A stretch of DNA of 36,289 bases from Deltaproteobacteria bacterium (GTDB lineage Bacteria > Bdellovibrionota > FAC87 > UBA2466), in assembly GCA_900299195.1 (NCBI GenBank), contig OMIX01000018.1, forward strand, positions 1 through 36,289, read 5' to 3'. The translations under genes were made by a program, and so were the position numbers. Below are positions 15,620 through 24,469 of the stretch, piece by piece; the first letter of the stretch is position 1; every line of letters begins with the position of its first letter. Under the pieces are notes generated by a model, which did no database searches, was not told the DNA's origin, and saw only the letters and a program-made list of their open reading frames with translations.

Positions 15620-16933
15620 TTAATAACGGGTTAGGGCTTTAATACAGAAGTTAGCCGATTTCTCATTTTGGATTAAATCTGTCCAAACTCCATTCTTCAG
15701 GTAGAAACTCTCCCCTGGATTGGCTTTGGACTCCACGATCGTTCGGGTTTTTCCTCCTAAAAGAACGGGAACATCAGAGGTTTTATCGAACGCGTGACCT
15801 CCATGGGATAAGGTGACTTGAACATAGAATGAATCTCCTTTATTCAGCTCGACCGAGTGGTCTAGATCCACTGTGTGATATCCCGAATTCTTAAATTCTC
15901 CATCGGCCATTGAAACCAGGTTGCTTAGCTTACCGTTTTCGAAGGTTTGATAAACTGATACCAAGTAACTCACATTTTCAGCTGCCGTATAAAAGCTTAC
16001 TGATTCTAGGTTTTCCTTCCCGTTAGGTCCACCCTCAGCTGTAAAAGCATTGAAAGCTTCGGTGACCTCTTTTTGGGTGTCTCTCCATCCGTGATAGTCG
16101 AGAGTGTAGATTTTGTTGTAACGAAGTTTCTCCACATTTTTGAACGAAACGGCTCCCATTTGGGGGTGATGGCCGGAAGTTTTATCGTAATAAGAGATCC
16201 AAAAATAGCCGTTCTCTCCCCAACTTGAACCCCAGCTATTTTTAACAAGCCAAGCACCTTTTTGCGGAGCTTGAGTTACTTTGTTGTCATCCCAGCCAAT
16301 GATGGCGACAGCATGGTTGGGTTCTTCTGAGCTGGTAGGGGGTTGATAGAAAGTGTTTTTCGAACTGGAATAAAAACTGCTGCTCCAATCAAGAGCTGTT
16401 CCAATCACTCCGCCTTCCATAATCGCTGTTTTGAGCGATTCGATATTTTCAAGTTGTGCCCCTGCGTTGAGCCATTCGATGTCTCTCACATAGTAAGTAT
16501 GATAAGTGTCCGATTTGAATTTGGGGGCCGAGCCGAAAGACTGAGCGTCAACATCTCGAACAGCTCCTTCTCGAGAGAGATAAGCAGCTGCGACTCGATA
16601 ATCTCCACCTTCATGTACCGAGAGGCCGGCTTTTTTGGGGTTGATATCAGCATTGAAGTGCTCATTGAATCCATTCCACCAATCTAAATGATACTCAGCT
16701 AAATTGGGCTCTCCGGATTCTCCGTTTATTTGCCACTGTTGAGTCATCATCAAATTGCTTTCAACAGCCGCCATGGTTCCGTGGGTCCAACAAGTGCCTC
16801 CGCTTTGACTTTTGACTGCAGAAACAAACTTTTTACCGTCTACCGATCTGAGATCAAAACTTGCGGGAGAGGCTAAAGTGGTTTGAACCAAACTCGTGCC
16901 GAGAAAAAGGGATGCTAGAAAATAGAGCTTCAT
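15620..16933 (-). CDS. Exported papain-family (C1) cysteine peptidase with a C-terminal beta domain
   Basis: The 437-residue product has a signal peptide (1-22) and then begins at once with SFDLRSVDGKKFVSAVKSQ, the mature papain N-terminus; there is no inhibitory propeptide. Catalytic residues are visible: Q43 as the likely oxyanion Gln, C48 in GGTCW, H207 in PNHAVAIIGWDD and N232 in KNSWGSSWGENGYFWISY. Residues about 275-437 form an extra domain resembling the lectin-like domains found after some bacterial C1 peptidases. The ATG at 16933 has GAGG six bases upstream, better than the TTG at 16945. It is probably a periplasmic or secreted protease. The gene is monocistronic and ends at a strong hairpin. 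Confidence 0.92.
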   Translation of the reverse strand: MKLYFLASLFLGTSLVQTTLASPASFDLRSVDGKKFVSAVKSQSGGTCWTHGTMAAVESNLMMTQQWQINGESGEPNLAEYHLDWWNGFNEHFNADINPKKAGLSVHEGGDYRVAAAYLSREGAVRDVDAQSFGSAPKFKSDTYHTYYVRDIEWLNAGAQLENIESLKTAIMEGGVIGTALDWSSSFYSSSKNTFYQPPTSSEEPNHAVAIIGWDDNKVTQAPQKGAWLVKNSWGSSWGENGYFWISYYDKTSGHHPQMGAVSFKNVEKLRYNKIYTLDYHGWRDTQKEVTEAFNAFTAEGGPNGKENLESVSFYTAAENVSYLVSVYQTFENGKLSNLVSMADGEFKNSGYHTVDLDHSVELNKGDSFYVQVTLSHGGHAFDKTSDVPVLLGGKTRTIVESKANPGESFYLKNGVWTDLIQNEKSANFCIKALTRY

Positions 16934-17097
16934 GGTGAACCTCAATGGTTTTTAAGTTTTTGGGTGAATAGGGCTTAATTAAAGATTTATTTATTTTCTC
17001 CTATTTTAATTTGATTCTAAACAGAAATAAAAACTGAGCGTTAACAGAAGAGAAGGTAAAGTTTTAACTTTTTTGGGTGGCGAGTCAAAAAAATAGA

Positions 17098-17952
17098 CTA
17101 TTTGAGTAAATCTCTAACGACTACGGAAGCCGCCATGAATCCAAATGTGCCAGTGACAAAACTCACATTACCTAAAATTAAATTTCGGTTGTCACATTGA
17201 AAATAGGGGTTGTCTCCTTGGGGACAGACACATCGAAATCCTTTTCCACCGTCATAATGAAGTTCTTGGGGCTCGGAGTAAGGTTCGATGGAATAAATAG
17301 CCGGGATTCCCCATGGCAAGCTCTCTTCTGCAGGAAAACTATGTTTGTCCCGGAGCACTTTGCGAACTGAACGAGCTAGAGGATCCACGGTAGTTTGAGC
17401 TAGGTCTGAAATTTTAATTTGAGTAGGATCGATCCGCCCGCCCGAGCCCGTACAAACGACGATGGGAATATTTTGCGTGCGGCAATAGTTGATCAAATGG
17501 CACTTAGCGGTGATGTTATCGATAGCATCCACTACGTAATCGGGACGATCTTTAAAAATCTCATCGGCGTGGTCCGCATTGTAAAATTTAGCAATGCCCT
17601 TGATTTTGGCTCCAGGGTTAATTTTTTGCAGCCGGTCGGCCATGACATCGGCTTTTTGGGAACCTACTAAACCGTTTAGGGCATGAAGTTGTCGGTTGAA
17701 ATTAGTGATACAGATTTCATCAAAATCAACAACGGTGATTTTGCCGATACCGGAACGCGCTAAAGACTCTGCAGTCCAAGACCCCACTCCGCCTAAACCC
17801 ACGATCATCACGTGCGAGCTCATGAGCTTTTTCATTTTTTCATCGCCTACGAGTCGGCCCATACGATCAAATCGACGGTGAAGCTTGTAAGTTTCAAGTT
17901 CCCCTTCGGTCATGGGTTGAATTTGAGGCGTGATGTCCAAATTGTTTTCCAT
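17098..17952 (-). CDS. tcdA: tRNA threonylcarbamoyladenosine dehydratase
   Basis: This E1-like (ThiF/MoeB fold) enzyme uses ATP to dehydrate t6A37 of tRNA into the cyclic ct6A form. The nucleotide-binding motif GLGGVGSW is followed by FDEICITNFNRQLHAL, where TcdA keeps TNxNRQ, and VVDAIDNITAKCHLI. The C-terminal part contains GWGIPA-like and VCPQGDN-like segments; the family ends in a hydrophobic tail, seen here as FGFMAASVVVRDLLK. The ATG at 17952 gives 284 residues; a TTG 15 bases upstream is possible but would overlap the tatD stop. It lies 4 bases behind tatD, so the two are co-transcribed. tsaD, which makes the t6A substrate, is encoded elsewhere in the window. Confidence 0.92.
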   Translation of the reverse strand: MENNLDITPQIQPMTEGELETYKLHRRFDRMGRLVGDEKMKKLMSSHVMIVGLGGVGSWTAESLARSGIGKITVVDFDEICITNFNRQLHALNGLVGSQKADVMADRLQKINPGAKIKGIAKFYNADHADEIFKDRPDYVVDAIDNITAKCHLINYCRTQNIPIVVCTGSGGRIDPTQIKISDLAQTTVDPLARSVRKVLRDKHSFPAEESLPWGIPAIYSIEPYSEPQELHYDGGKGFRCVCPQGDNPYFQCDNRNLILGNVSFVTGTFGFMAASVVVRDLLK

Positions 17953-17956
17953 TTCA

Positions 17957-18754
17957 CTAAATCCCAAATAACTTTTCTAAATTTCGGGTGCTTTGGTCGA
18001 GCACCTCTTCGACCGTTGTTCCTTTTAGTTGGGCAATTCCATGGGCGATTGCCACAAGGTATTGAGGCTCATTGATTTTCAAAGGAGCCATTCCCTCTAT
18101 TTTAGGTACCTGATCGGGCGAGTCGGTTTCTACCACAATTTGGGGGAGAGAAAGAAGAGGAATTGCTTTTTTGACAGCAAAATAGCCTTCTTGAGTGACG
18201 GCTCCCCCTAAAGAAATGAGAAATCCAAGTTCGCAGTATTTTTGAGCAATTTCTATAGAGCCCGTGAAGGAATGAACGATGCCGCCCTGAGGAAACGGGG
18301 CCAAAGTTCCCAGGATCTCTAAGGTTTCCGAGTGGGCACGGACTACATGCAAAATCAAAGGTCTTTGGAACTTTTTAGCTAGCTTCAGTTGAGATTCGAA
18401 GGCGGTCAATTGTAGAGCTCGATTGTGATCATGGCCTTTTCCGAAGTCTAAGCCCAATTCTCCTAAGGCATTAGCCTCGGGAAGAAGGTGTTCGAGAACT
18501 TTAAGGGCTGAATCTACGGCTTCGGGATTGGCGGAACTCACCCACCAAGGGTGGAGGCCAAAGCTGGTTAAAATTCTGGAGCCATATTCCATTTTAATAA
18601 GTTTTTGGCGATTCCAATCGTGGGGTTCAATTCCCCCTTGAATCCAACCGGTAACTCCAACTTGTTGGGATCGTTGAATAACTTCAGGTAAAGAAGATCG
18701 AAATTTGGGGGAAGCTAAGTGGCAGTGAGCATCAATCCAATTATGTGAGGTCAT
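17957..18754 (-). CDS. tatD: TatD-family metal-dependent DNase
   Basis: The product belongs to the TatD amidohydrolase-like nucleases, 265 residues from the ATG at 18754. Metal ligands appear in the expected order: H10 and H12 in DAHCHL, E in GELGLDFG, H in LILHVVRAH, H in IVHSFTG, and D in VVETDSP. Family members are cytosolic 3'-5' exonucleases or DNases acting in DNA repair or degradation. The frame is open 24 codons further upstream, but the conserved N-terminus starts at this ATG and the longer version would run into the divergent gene. tcdA follows directly. The upstream ribosome binding site is weak. Confidence 0.9.
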   Translation of the reverse strand: MTSHNWIDAHCHLASPKFRSSLPEVIQRSQQVGVTGWIQGGIEPHDWNRQKLIKMEYGSRILTSFGLHPWWVSSANPEAVDSALKVLEHLLPEANALGELGLDFGKGHDHNRALQLTAFESQLKLAKKFQRPLILHVVRAHSETLEILGTLAPFPQGGIVHSFTGSIEIAQKYCELGFLISLGGAVTQEGYFAVKKAIPLLSLPQIVVETDSPDQVPKIEGMAPLKINEPQYLVAIAHGIAQLKGTTVEEVLDQSTRNLEKLFGI

Positions 18755-18819
18755 CAAATCATCATCGCTTAAAAAAAAGCTCTTTGCAAAAAGGTTCAAC
18801 TGCGGGCATATCTCGAGCC

Positions 18820-20382
18820 ATGCCATCCCCCATTATTCTTGCAACCCTTAATAGCTCCTATTTTCATACGAGCTTTGGATTAAGGTATCTCTTCGCCAAC
18901 TTGGGAGAGCTCAAGTCGCAAACTCAACTTTTAGAATTTACCACGGCCCAAAAAACCATCGATCTAGCTGAAGATATCCTTTCTAGAAAACCTCAGATCG
19001 TAGGTCTGGGCGTTTATATTTGGAACATTAAAGAAACTTTTGAGCTAGTGAGTTTGCTTAAAAAAATCGAACCCAAGGTGAGAGTCGTTTTAGGCGGACC
19101 CGAAGTGAGTTTTGAAACAGACAATCAGCCGATTGTAGATAAGGCTGACTATGTGATTTGCGGTGAAGCGGAAAATTTATTTTACGATCTATGTAAAAAT
19201 ATTTTAAGTGGGGAGTCTCCCAGTCACAAAATCATCAAGGGGCCACTCCCAGAAATTTCGAAGATCCAGTTGCCTTACCAGTATTATTCAGATGAAGACA
19301 TTAAAAATCGAGTCATTTATGTCGAGGCGTCCCGAGGTTGCCCCTACAAATGCGAATTTTGTTTGTCTTCGTTAGACACTTCGGTGCGGTCTTTTGATTT
19401 GGATCTCTTTTTAGATGAAATGCAGACTCTGATTCAAAGAGGAGTTAAGCAATTTAAGTTTGTAGATAGAACTTTTAACTTGAGCATCACAAAAAGCAAA
19501 AAGATATTAGAGTTCTTTTTAGCAAAAGTTCACTTGGGACTTTTCCTGCATTTCGAATTGGTTCCAGACAGATTACCTGAAGAACTCAAAGAGGTGATCA
19601 AAAAATTCCCTCACGGCTCGCTTCAGTTTGAAATCGGAGTGCAAACCTGGTCGCCTAAAGTCGCTAGACTGGTGAGTCGTCGTCAGGATTATGAAAAGGT
19701 TATCCAAAACTTTAAATTTTTAGTTCAAGAGACAGGTGTTCATATTCACAGTGACTTGATTGCGGGATTACCTGGAGAAACCTTGGAAAGCTTTGCGGAA
19801 GGGTTTGATGCTTTGGCCAGTTTGGAGCCGCATGAAATACAACTAGGGATTTTAAAGCGACTCAAAGGAACGCCTATCATACGGCACGACACCGATTGGG
19901 AAATGGTCTACCAAGATCATCCGCCCTACCAAGTTTTAAAAACGAAAGTGATGCCCTTTGAAACTGTTTTGCAGCTTTCTAGGATGGCTAAATTTTGGGA
20001 TTTGGTCGCTAACAGTGGTCATTTCAAAAATTCGATGAGATTGATTCACGAGTTAGGAGAGTCACGAGAAAAGCCCTCTTTGTTTTGGGAATTTTGGCAA
20101 CTGACGGAATATTTTAATCAAAGGCATCCTCAACGTTATGGCATTTCCCTGATTAGCCAAGTGGAATCATTGTGGTTGTATCTGACCGAAGAAAGAGGCG
20201 TTGAGAAGAATAAAGCGAGAACAGCTTTGGTGTTAGATTACACCGTGAACCCTTCTAGAGATATTCCTCCATTTTTGCGAGAGGAAACCCCTCAACCCAA
20301 ACTTAAAAAAAGTAGTCGGGTAAAACACTCTCTTCCCCATCGTCAGTCGAGGCATTGGGTATCAATCTCCGATCGAGCTTAA
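18820..20382 (+). CDS. B12-binding-domain radical SAM protein, DUF4080 type
   Basis: The 520-residue product opens with a cobalamin-binding-like domain (1-140; LATLNSSY, then LGGPEVSFE at 91-99), followed by a radical SAM core with C174, C178 and C181 in RGCPYKCEFC. Downstream SAM-barrel features include FVDRTFN, FEIGVQTW and DLIAGLPGE. The remaining 150 or so residues match the DUF4080 C-terminal region usual in this subgroup. Substrates are not established; methylase activity on an unactivated carbon is a common guess. Earlier in-frame ATGs exist, but the ATG at 18820 fits the conserved N-terminus. It is divergent from tatD (65-base gap) and converges on smpB with a shared terminator. Confidence 0.88.
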   Translation: MPSPIILATLNSSYFHTSFGLRYLFANLGELKSQTQLLEFTTAQKTIDLAEDILSRKPQIVGLGVYIWNIKETFELVSLLKKIEPKVRVVLGGPEVSFETDNQPIVDKADYVICGEAENLFYDLCKNILSGESPSHKIIKGPLPEISKIQLPYQYYSDEDIKNRVIYVEASRGCPYKCEFCLSSLDTSVRSFDLDLFLDEMQTLIQRGVKQFKFVDRTFNLSITKSKKILEFFLAKVHLGLFLHFELVPDRLPEELKEVIKKFPHGSLQFEIGVQTWSPKVARLVSRRQDYEKVIQNFKFLVQETGVHIHSDLIAGLPGETLESFAEGFDALASLEPHEIQLGILKRLKGTPIIRHDTDWEMVYQDHPPYQVLKTKVMPFETVLQLSRMAKFWDLVANSGHFKNSMRLIHELGESREKPSLFWEFWQLTEYFNQRHPQRYGISLISQVESLWLYLTEERGVEKNKARTALVLDYTVNPSRDIPPFLREETPQPKLKKSSRVKHSLPHRQSRHWVSISDRA

Positions 20383-20404
20383 AAAATAGGGACTCCCCTA
20401 TTTT
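20383..20404. terminator. Bidirectional terminator between smpB and the radical SAM gene
   Basis: A perfect 9-bp stem pairs AAAATAGGG (20383-20391) with CCCTATTTT (20396-20404) around a tetraloop. On the minus strand it is followed by a run of six T, a good intrinsic terminator for the smpB operon; on the plus strand the arm itself ends in four T. It lies exactly between two convergent genes. Confidence 0.88.
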
Positions 20405-20421
20405 CGACGATGGAATCCCAC

Positions 20422-20886
20422 CTAACGACTTCGTTTGGTAGCTTTCGCGAGGGCGCGCTTTACTTCTTTTTCTTTGGTGGCTTCGCGTTTGTCGTGGGAT
20501 TTTTTGCCTTTAGCCAAAGCCATTTCAACTTTTACCAATCCATTTTTAAAGTAAATTTTAAGTGGGATCACACTGTACCCTTGAGTTTCCAGTTTTCCCC
20601 AGAGCTTTGACAGCTCTGACCGATTGAGCAATAGCTTTCGCGTTCTGAGCGGGTCGTGATTTTCTCGATTGCCCAACTTATAAGGGGGAATGTGCGCATT
20701 AAGGAGAAAAAGCTCGCCACTTTTGAGGAGTCCGTAGGAATCTTGTAGATTAGCTTTGCCTTCTCTTAGACTTTTAACTTCTGTCCCTTTGAGAACAATT
20801 CCAGCTTCAAACTTATCCTCGACATAATAGTTGTGATAAGCCTTCCGATTGTCACTAATGATTTTTATTCCGCCGGAATCACCCAT
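20422..20886 (-). CDS. smpB: SsrA-binding protein SmpB
   Basis: SmpB binds tmRNA and delivers it to stalled ribosomes for trans-translation. The 154-residue sequence shows the family signature in order: N-terminal NRKAYHNYYVEDKFEAGIVL, GTEVKSLREGKANL, LNAHIPPY, HDPLRTRKLLLNR, and the basic C-terminal tail KGKKSHDKREATKEKE that mimics the codon-anticodon helix in the decoding site. It is the last gene of a compact unit with DUF502, panC and panB, four bases behind DUF502. No tmRNA gene is visible in the window. Confidence 0.97.
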   Translation of the reverse strand: MGDSGGIKIISDNRKAYHNYYVEDKFEAGIVLKGTEVKSLREGKANLQDSYGLLKSGELFLLNAHIPPYKLGNRENHDPLRTRKLLLNRSELSKLWGKLETQGYSVIPLKIYFKNGLVKVEMALAKGKKSHDKREATKEKEVKRALAKATKRSR

Positions 20887-20890
20887 AGTC

Positions 20891-21490
20891 TTAGTGCTCT
20901 TCTCCGGAAACTATTCCCATGGAAACGACCGTTTTAAAGGCCTCTTGAACCGAAATATCGAGGGGAGTTAAATCTTCCTCTTTTACCCATAAATAAAAAC
21001 CTGATGTGGGGTTGGGAGTGCAAGGAACAAAAACATTCACAAAGTGGGCATGTTCATCATCTAGAGCTTTAGGAATAATCCTGGCATCGGGTTTTCCAGT
21101 TCTAAAACCTATCGAGTAAACCCCGGTTCTGGGGAACTGAACCAAAACGACTCCGGAAAATTTGTCGCTACCCGGATTTACAATGGTCGCAAGGAACTTT
21201 TTGATGGTGGTATAAATACTTCCCACCAAAGGAAGTTTTTTTACTCCAGAGTCGAGTAAGCTAACTAGCCCTTGTCCGATGATGTTTTGAGTGAGAACTC
21301 CTGCTAGTAAAATCAGCAGAAAAACTATGGCTAAGCCAACTCCCGGATAGCTTTGGGTAATTTTCGACGGCAAATACTGGGAAACCATGGCATCTAAGTT
21401 GACAATTAACCATCGTAAAATATTGATGGTCGCCATTAAGGGGGCCAGCACCAAAAGTCCGGTGAGCATGGCAGTTCGTAATTTTTTCAT
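20891..21490 (-). CDS. DUF502 family inner-membrane protein
   Basis: The 199-residue protein matches the DUF502 family (COG2928). Two membrane helices (about 7-28 and 50-70) come before GVKKLPLVGSIYTTIKKFLA, the most conserved stretch, then FPRTGVYSIGFRTG and VFVPCTPNPTSGFYLWV. The function of DUF502 is not established. It lies 12 bases after panC and 4 before smpB, clearly co-transcribed; nothing shows a functional link to either. Confidence 0.93.
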   Translation of the reverse strand: MKKLRTAMLTGLLVLAPLMATINILRWLIVNLDAMVSQYLPSKITQSYPGVGLAIVFLLILLAGVLTQNIIGQGLVSLLDSGVKKLPLVGSIYTTIKKFLATIVNPGSDKFSGVVLVQFPRTGVYSIGFRTGKPDARIIPKALDDEHAHFVNVFVPCTPNPTSGFYLWVKEEDLTPLDISVQEAFKTVVSMGIVSGEEH

Positions 21491-21502
21491 AACGATGAAC
21501 CT

Positions 21503-22366
21503 CTAACGATCGATAGCTAAAGAAACATTGTCGATCAACCTGGTAGTGCCAGCATACACGGCAACAAAGAGATGGGGAAGGGCTAGACTCATTAAACTGT
21601 CGTTAGCCTGAGCTGGAAGTAGCTGTCGGCTATGGGTTACCTCAAGGTACTGTAACTTGAGTCCATGTTCCGTCAATAAAGGACGCAGCTTGACTAAGAG
21701 TTGTTCTACAGTTTGCTCGGGGTATTGGAGAGCTTCTCTCTTAGCCAACTCTAAAACTTTCGGAATTTGACCAGCAGCTTCTCGTTCGAGAGGGCTGAGA
21801 TAATGGTTTCGGGAAGACAATGCAACAGCGTCCTCAGCCCGAACCGTGGGATGACCGATGACACAAATGGGAAGATTAAAATCTCGAGTGAGTTGTTGAA
21901 TGATGGTGAGTTGTTGAAAATCTTTTTCTCCAAACACAGCAAAATCACAGTTAGTGATAGAAAATAATTTAAGCACTACCGTGGCCACACCCTCAAAGTG
22001 ATTCGGTCGAAACGCGCCACAAAGGCGATTCCCGATGTCTCCTACCGAAACTTTGGTAGAGAAACCCTCAGGATAAAGATCTTTAACTCCAGGATGAAAC
22101 AGAAGATCCACTCCGAGAGATTTTAACTTTTCACAATCTTGTTCAAAAACTCTGGGATATTTTTCAAAGTCCTCATTAGGTCCAAACTGCAGTGGATTTA
22201 CAAAAATACTGACAACGACTTTAGAAGCTAATTGTTTTGCTTTTTTTACTAGTTCTAAATGGCCTTCGTGGAGGCAGCCCATGGTGGGGACAAAAGCAAT
22301 GGGACTTTCTTTCTTCCATCGCAAACAGGTTTCTTGGGTAACCTCGGGAGAGTTAAGAATTAACAT
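21503..22366 (-). CDS. panC: Pantothenate synthetase
   Basis: PanC joins pantoate and beta-alanine using ATP (through pantoyl-adenylate) to make pantothenate, the coenzyme A precursor. The 287-residue sequence has the nucleotidyltransferase HxGH-type motif in PTMGCLHEGH (27-36), then SIFVNPLQFGPNEDFEKYPR, FEGVATVVLKLF, FGEKDFQQL, and ALSSRN. The ATG at 22366 lies inside the end of panB, giving a 14-base overlap and probable translational coupling. It acts in the cytosol immediately after PanB in the same pathway. Confidence 0.97.
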   Translation of the reverse strand: MLILNSPEVTQETCLRWKKESPIAFVPTMGCLHEGHLELVKKAKQLASKVVVSIFVNPLQFGPNEDFEKYPRVFEQDCEKLKSLGVDLLFHPGVKDLYPEGFSTKVSVGDIGNRLCGAFRPNHFEGVATVVLKLFSITNCDFAVFGEKDFQQLTIIQQLTRDFNLPICVIGHPTVRAEDAVALSSRNHYLSPLEREAAGQIPKVLELAKREALQYPEQTVEQLLVKLRPLLTEHGLKLQYLEVTHSRQLLPAQANDSLMSLALPHLFVAVYAGTTRLIDNVSLAIDR

Positions 22367-23165
22367 GGAAGGAGTGTTCTTTCTCAGGAAAACTCTTTTG
22401 CCTTACTTCGGTGGCATAACTATTAACCGCCGCTCGAGTGGCCTCGGCAAGTTGTGCAAACTTCTTTACAAACTTGGGTTGGAAATCGGTGTTCAGTCCT
22501 AGAAAATCTTGAAGAACAAGAATTTGACCGTCACAACGAGGGCCGGCTCCAATCCCAATAGTAGGTATTTTCACTCGACTGGTGATAGCCTCAGCTAAAT
22601 CCGAAGGAATTCCTTCTAATACCATCGCATAAACCCCGGCATCTTCTAAAGCAATCGCATCTTGGATGATCGATTCTCTTGCACTCGCCGTTCTTCCCTG
22701 AACTTTGTATCCCCCTAAAGCATGAACGCTTTGGGGAGTTAAACCAATATGTCCCATCACGGGGATTCCTACTTCCACCATACGGGTGATCGTGTGGGTA
22801 ATAGAAACTCCACCTTCTAATTTTACTGCGTGAGCTAAACCTTCAGAGAGCAGTCGTCCTGCATTTTTTAGAGCGCTTTCCAAGTTTACTTGGTAGCTCA
22901 TAAACGGCATATCCACGACCAAGTGGGCACTTTTCAATCCAGCTGAAACACATTTTGAGTGATAAATCATGTCCTCTAAAGTAACTGACAAAGTATTGGG
23001 ATGGCCTTGAACCACCATACCCACCGAGTCTCCCACGAGAACGATATCAACTAAATCATCTACCAGTTTTGCAAACGTATAATCGTAAGCCGTTACAGCC
23101 ACTAAAGGAGCTGATCCTTCAGAAACTTTGTTTTTTCGAATAGAGACTGTGTTTACTAAAGCCAT
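22353..23165 (-). CDS. panB: 3-methyl-2-oxobutanoate hydroxymethyltransferase
   Basis: PanB adds a hydroxymethyl group from methylene-tetrahydrofolate to alpha-ketoisovalerate, forming ketopantoate. The 270-residue protein shows TAYDYTFAKLVD, LVGDSVGMVVQGH, VVDMPFMSY, AVKLEGG, GIPVMGHIGLTPQSVHALGG, VLEGIP and GIGAGPRCDGQILV in canonical order. The length is typical. It overlaps panC by 14 bases and lies 18 bases behind the FadL-like gene. The ketopantoate reductase needed between the two steps is not in the window. Confidence 0.97.
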   Translation of the reverse strand: MALVNTVSIRKNKVSEGSAPLVAVTAYDYTFAKLVDDLVDIVLVGDSVGMVVQGHPNTLSVTLEDMIYHSKCVSAGLKSAHLVVDMPFMSYQVNLESALKNAGRLLSEGLAHAVKLEGGVSITHTITRMVEVGIPVMGHIGLTPQSVHALGGYKVQGRTASARESIIQDAIALEDAGVYAMVLEGIPSDLAEAITSRVKIPTIGIGAGPRCDGQILVLQDFLGLNTDFQPKFVKKFAQLAEATRAAVNSYATEVRQKSFPEKEHSFHVNS

Positions 23166-23183
23166 TGTCTTATTCCTATCTCT

Positions 23184-24458
23184 CTATAACGCGCTCTGCA
23201 AGCACAACCCATAGATAGCCGCGTTTCCTTGGAAACTGTATGCTTTTAAACCAGATTCTGTGGGTTGAGTTTTGGTGACTTGGCGATGATTTAACCAGTG
23301 GTATTGACCGTAAACCCCCAGTTTGGTTGGGCCAGGTAGAAAAGAACTCTCTGAAATGAGGTGAGACAAAGAAAGCCCGACGATATGAGTGTTAGAGTCG
23401 AGATAGTTGGCGGCTCCCGAAAGATCCGCGACGGGTGTAGGACGGTATTGATAACCTGAACTTAAAGTTAAAGTGCTCGAAAGAGGGCTTTCAAATGAAA
23501 CTCTCGGATTCCAAGTGTTGTTTAGGGCCATATTGGCGACTTGAGTGGTTCTAACGGCTCCTAAGTTATCTTTAGCCTCTGTGATAAGAATGGGCGCTTT
23601 GTATTGGCTCCAAAATTCATAGCCTATCCCCACAGAAGCTTTGGTGCTTCCTATCTGATGTTGAGCTTCGAGTTGTAAAGTTTGAGGTTCGTAGTAAAGG
23701 GTGCTGCGAGCGAGCAGGGGTTGATGAAGAATTTCACTTCCTGCGATAGAAACTTTCCCGTCGATAGATTGAATAAAACTAGGATCTAACGCTTGATGAA
23801 AAGTGAAAGCGGTTTGAGTGTTTTCTTGTTTTAAATAAAGCCCTACCACTGCGGCAGTGTTAAGCCCCACATCTAGAGCCATTCGGCCAGTTGGATTATT
23901 ACCTACCAGAGTTTCTTCTGCAGCTCCCGCGGTGCTTAAGTAAAGCGAGAGCCCCGCCCCTAAAAATAGAGTTTTTTCAAAAAGCTCAAGCCCGGCCCCT
24001 AGAGTGGCTTTAAATTGGGAATCGGAACCTCCATATCTCATCGCAAAGGCATCTTCGGGGGCATAAGCATAGAAAGTTCGAAGTTTTTGGAAGGGACCCG
24101 AGAAAGCCAGACCCAAGCCAGCTTGTTTGGAAGATTCTCGGTTTAGTTTGAATGGATAGGAAAAACCAAAAGCCCAAGTGGCTAGAGACTGATTCTTAAG
24201 CTTTAAATTTTCGGAGGTTGAAAAAGCTACTTGTTGAACGGCTGAACTAAAACCAAAGATAGGATGGGGCTGGGCCGCAATGAGTGAGGGGTTGTAAAGA
24301 GCCGCAAAGGGATTACTGACTTCAGCTAAAACACTGTTGGCTCTTCCGGTCGTTTCTCCTCCAAGACCGTAGTTTTGGGCTTGGGAAGCTAAGGCCGGAA
24401 TTGCGAAAAGCAGCCCAAACATAGAGAAGTATTTTAAAATAACCAACCTCACAGCCAT
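23184..24458 (-). CDS. FadL/OMPP1-type outer-membrane transport protein
   Basis: The 424-residue product has a signal peptide (about 1-24), then YGLGGETTGRANSVLAEVSNPFAALYNPS. This is the FadL/TodX N-terminal plug-like region (G-x-GRA, then A-x-NPA-like), which inserts in the barrel. The rest alternates hydrophobic and polar residues with many Y/F/G/S, as in a beta barrel, ending in LCLQSAL. Such barrels import hydrophobic compounds; the ligand is unknown. It leads the panB-panC-DUF502-smpB unit. A promoter at 24470-24498 would start transcription only a few bases before the ATG, so either the mRNA is nearly leaderless or a start further in is used. Confidence 0.8.
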   Translation of the reverse strand: MAVRLVILKYFSMFGLLFAIPALASQAQNYGLGGETTGRANSVLAEVSNPFAALYNPSLIAAQPHPIFGFSSAVQQVAFSTSENLKLKNQSLATWAFGFSYPFKLNRESSKQAGLGLAFSGPFQKLRTFYAYAPEDAFAMRYGGSDSQFKATLGAGLELFEKTLFLGAGLSLYLSTAGAAEETLVGNNPTGRMALDVGLNTAAVVGLYLKQENTQTAFTFHQALDPSFIQSIDGKVSIAGSEILHQPLLARSTLYYEPQTLQLEAQHQIGSTKASVGIGYEFWSQYKAPILITEAKDNLGAVRTTQVANMALNNTWNPRVSFESPLSSTLTLSSGYQYRPTPVADLSGAANYLDSNTHIVGLSLSHLISESSFLPGPTKLGVYGQYHWLNHRQVTKTQPTESGLKAYSFQGNAAIYGLCLQSAL

Positions 24459-24469
24459 TGAATTGAGAG

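Noticed and set aside
16343-16687. 114-codon open frame antisense to the C1 peptidase gene
   Set aside because: It lies inside a gene with intact catalytic motifs and has no start signal of its own.
18755-18826. N-terminal extension of TatD to 18826
   Set aside because: The conserved TatD start begins at the ATG at 18754, and the extension would overlap the divergent radical SAM gene start.
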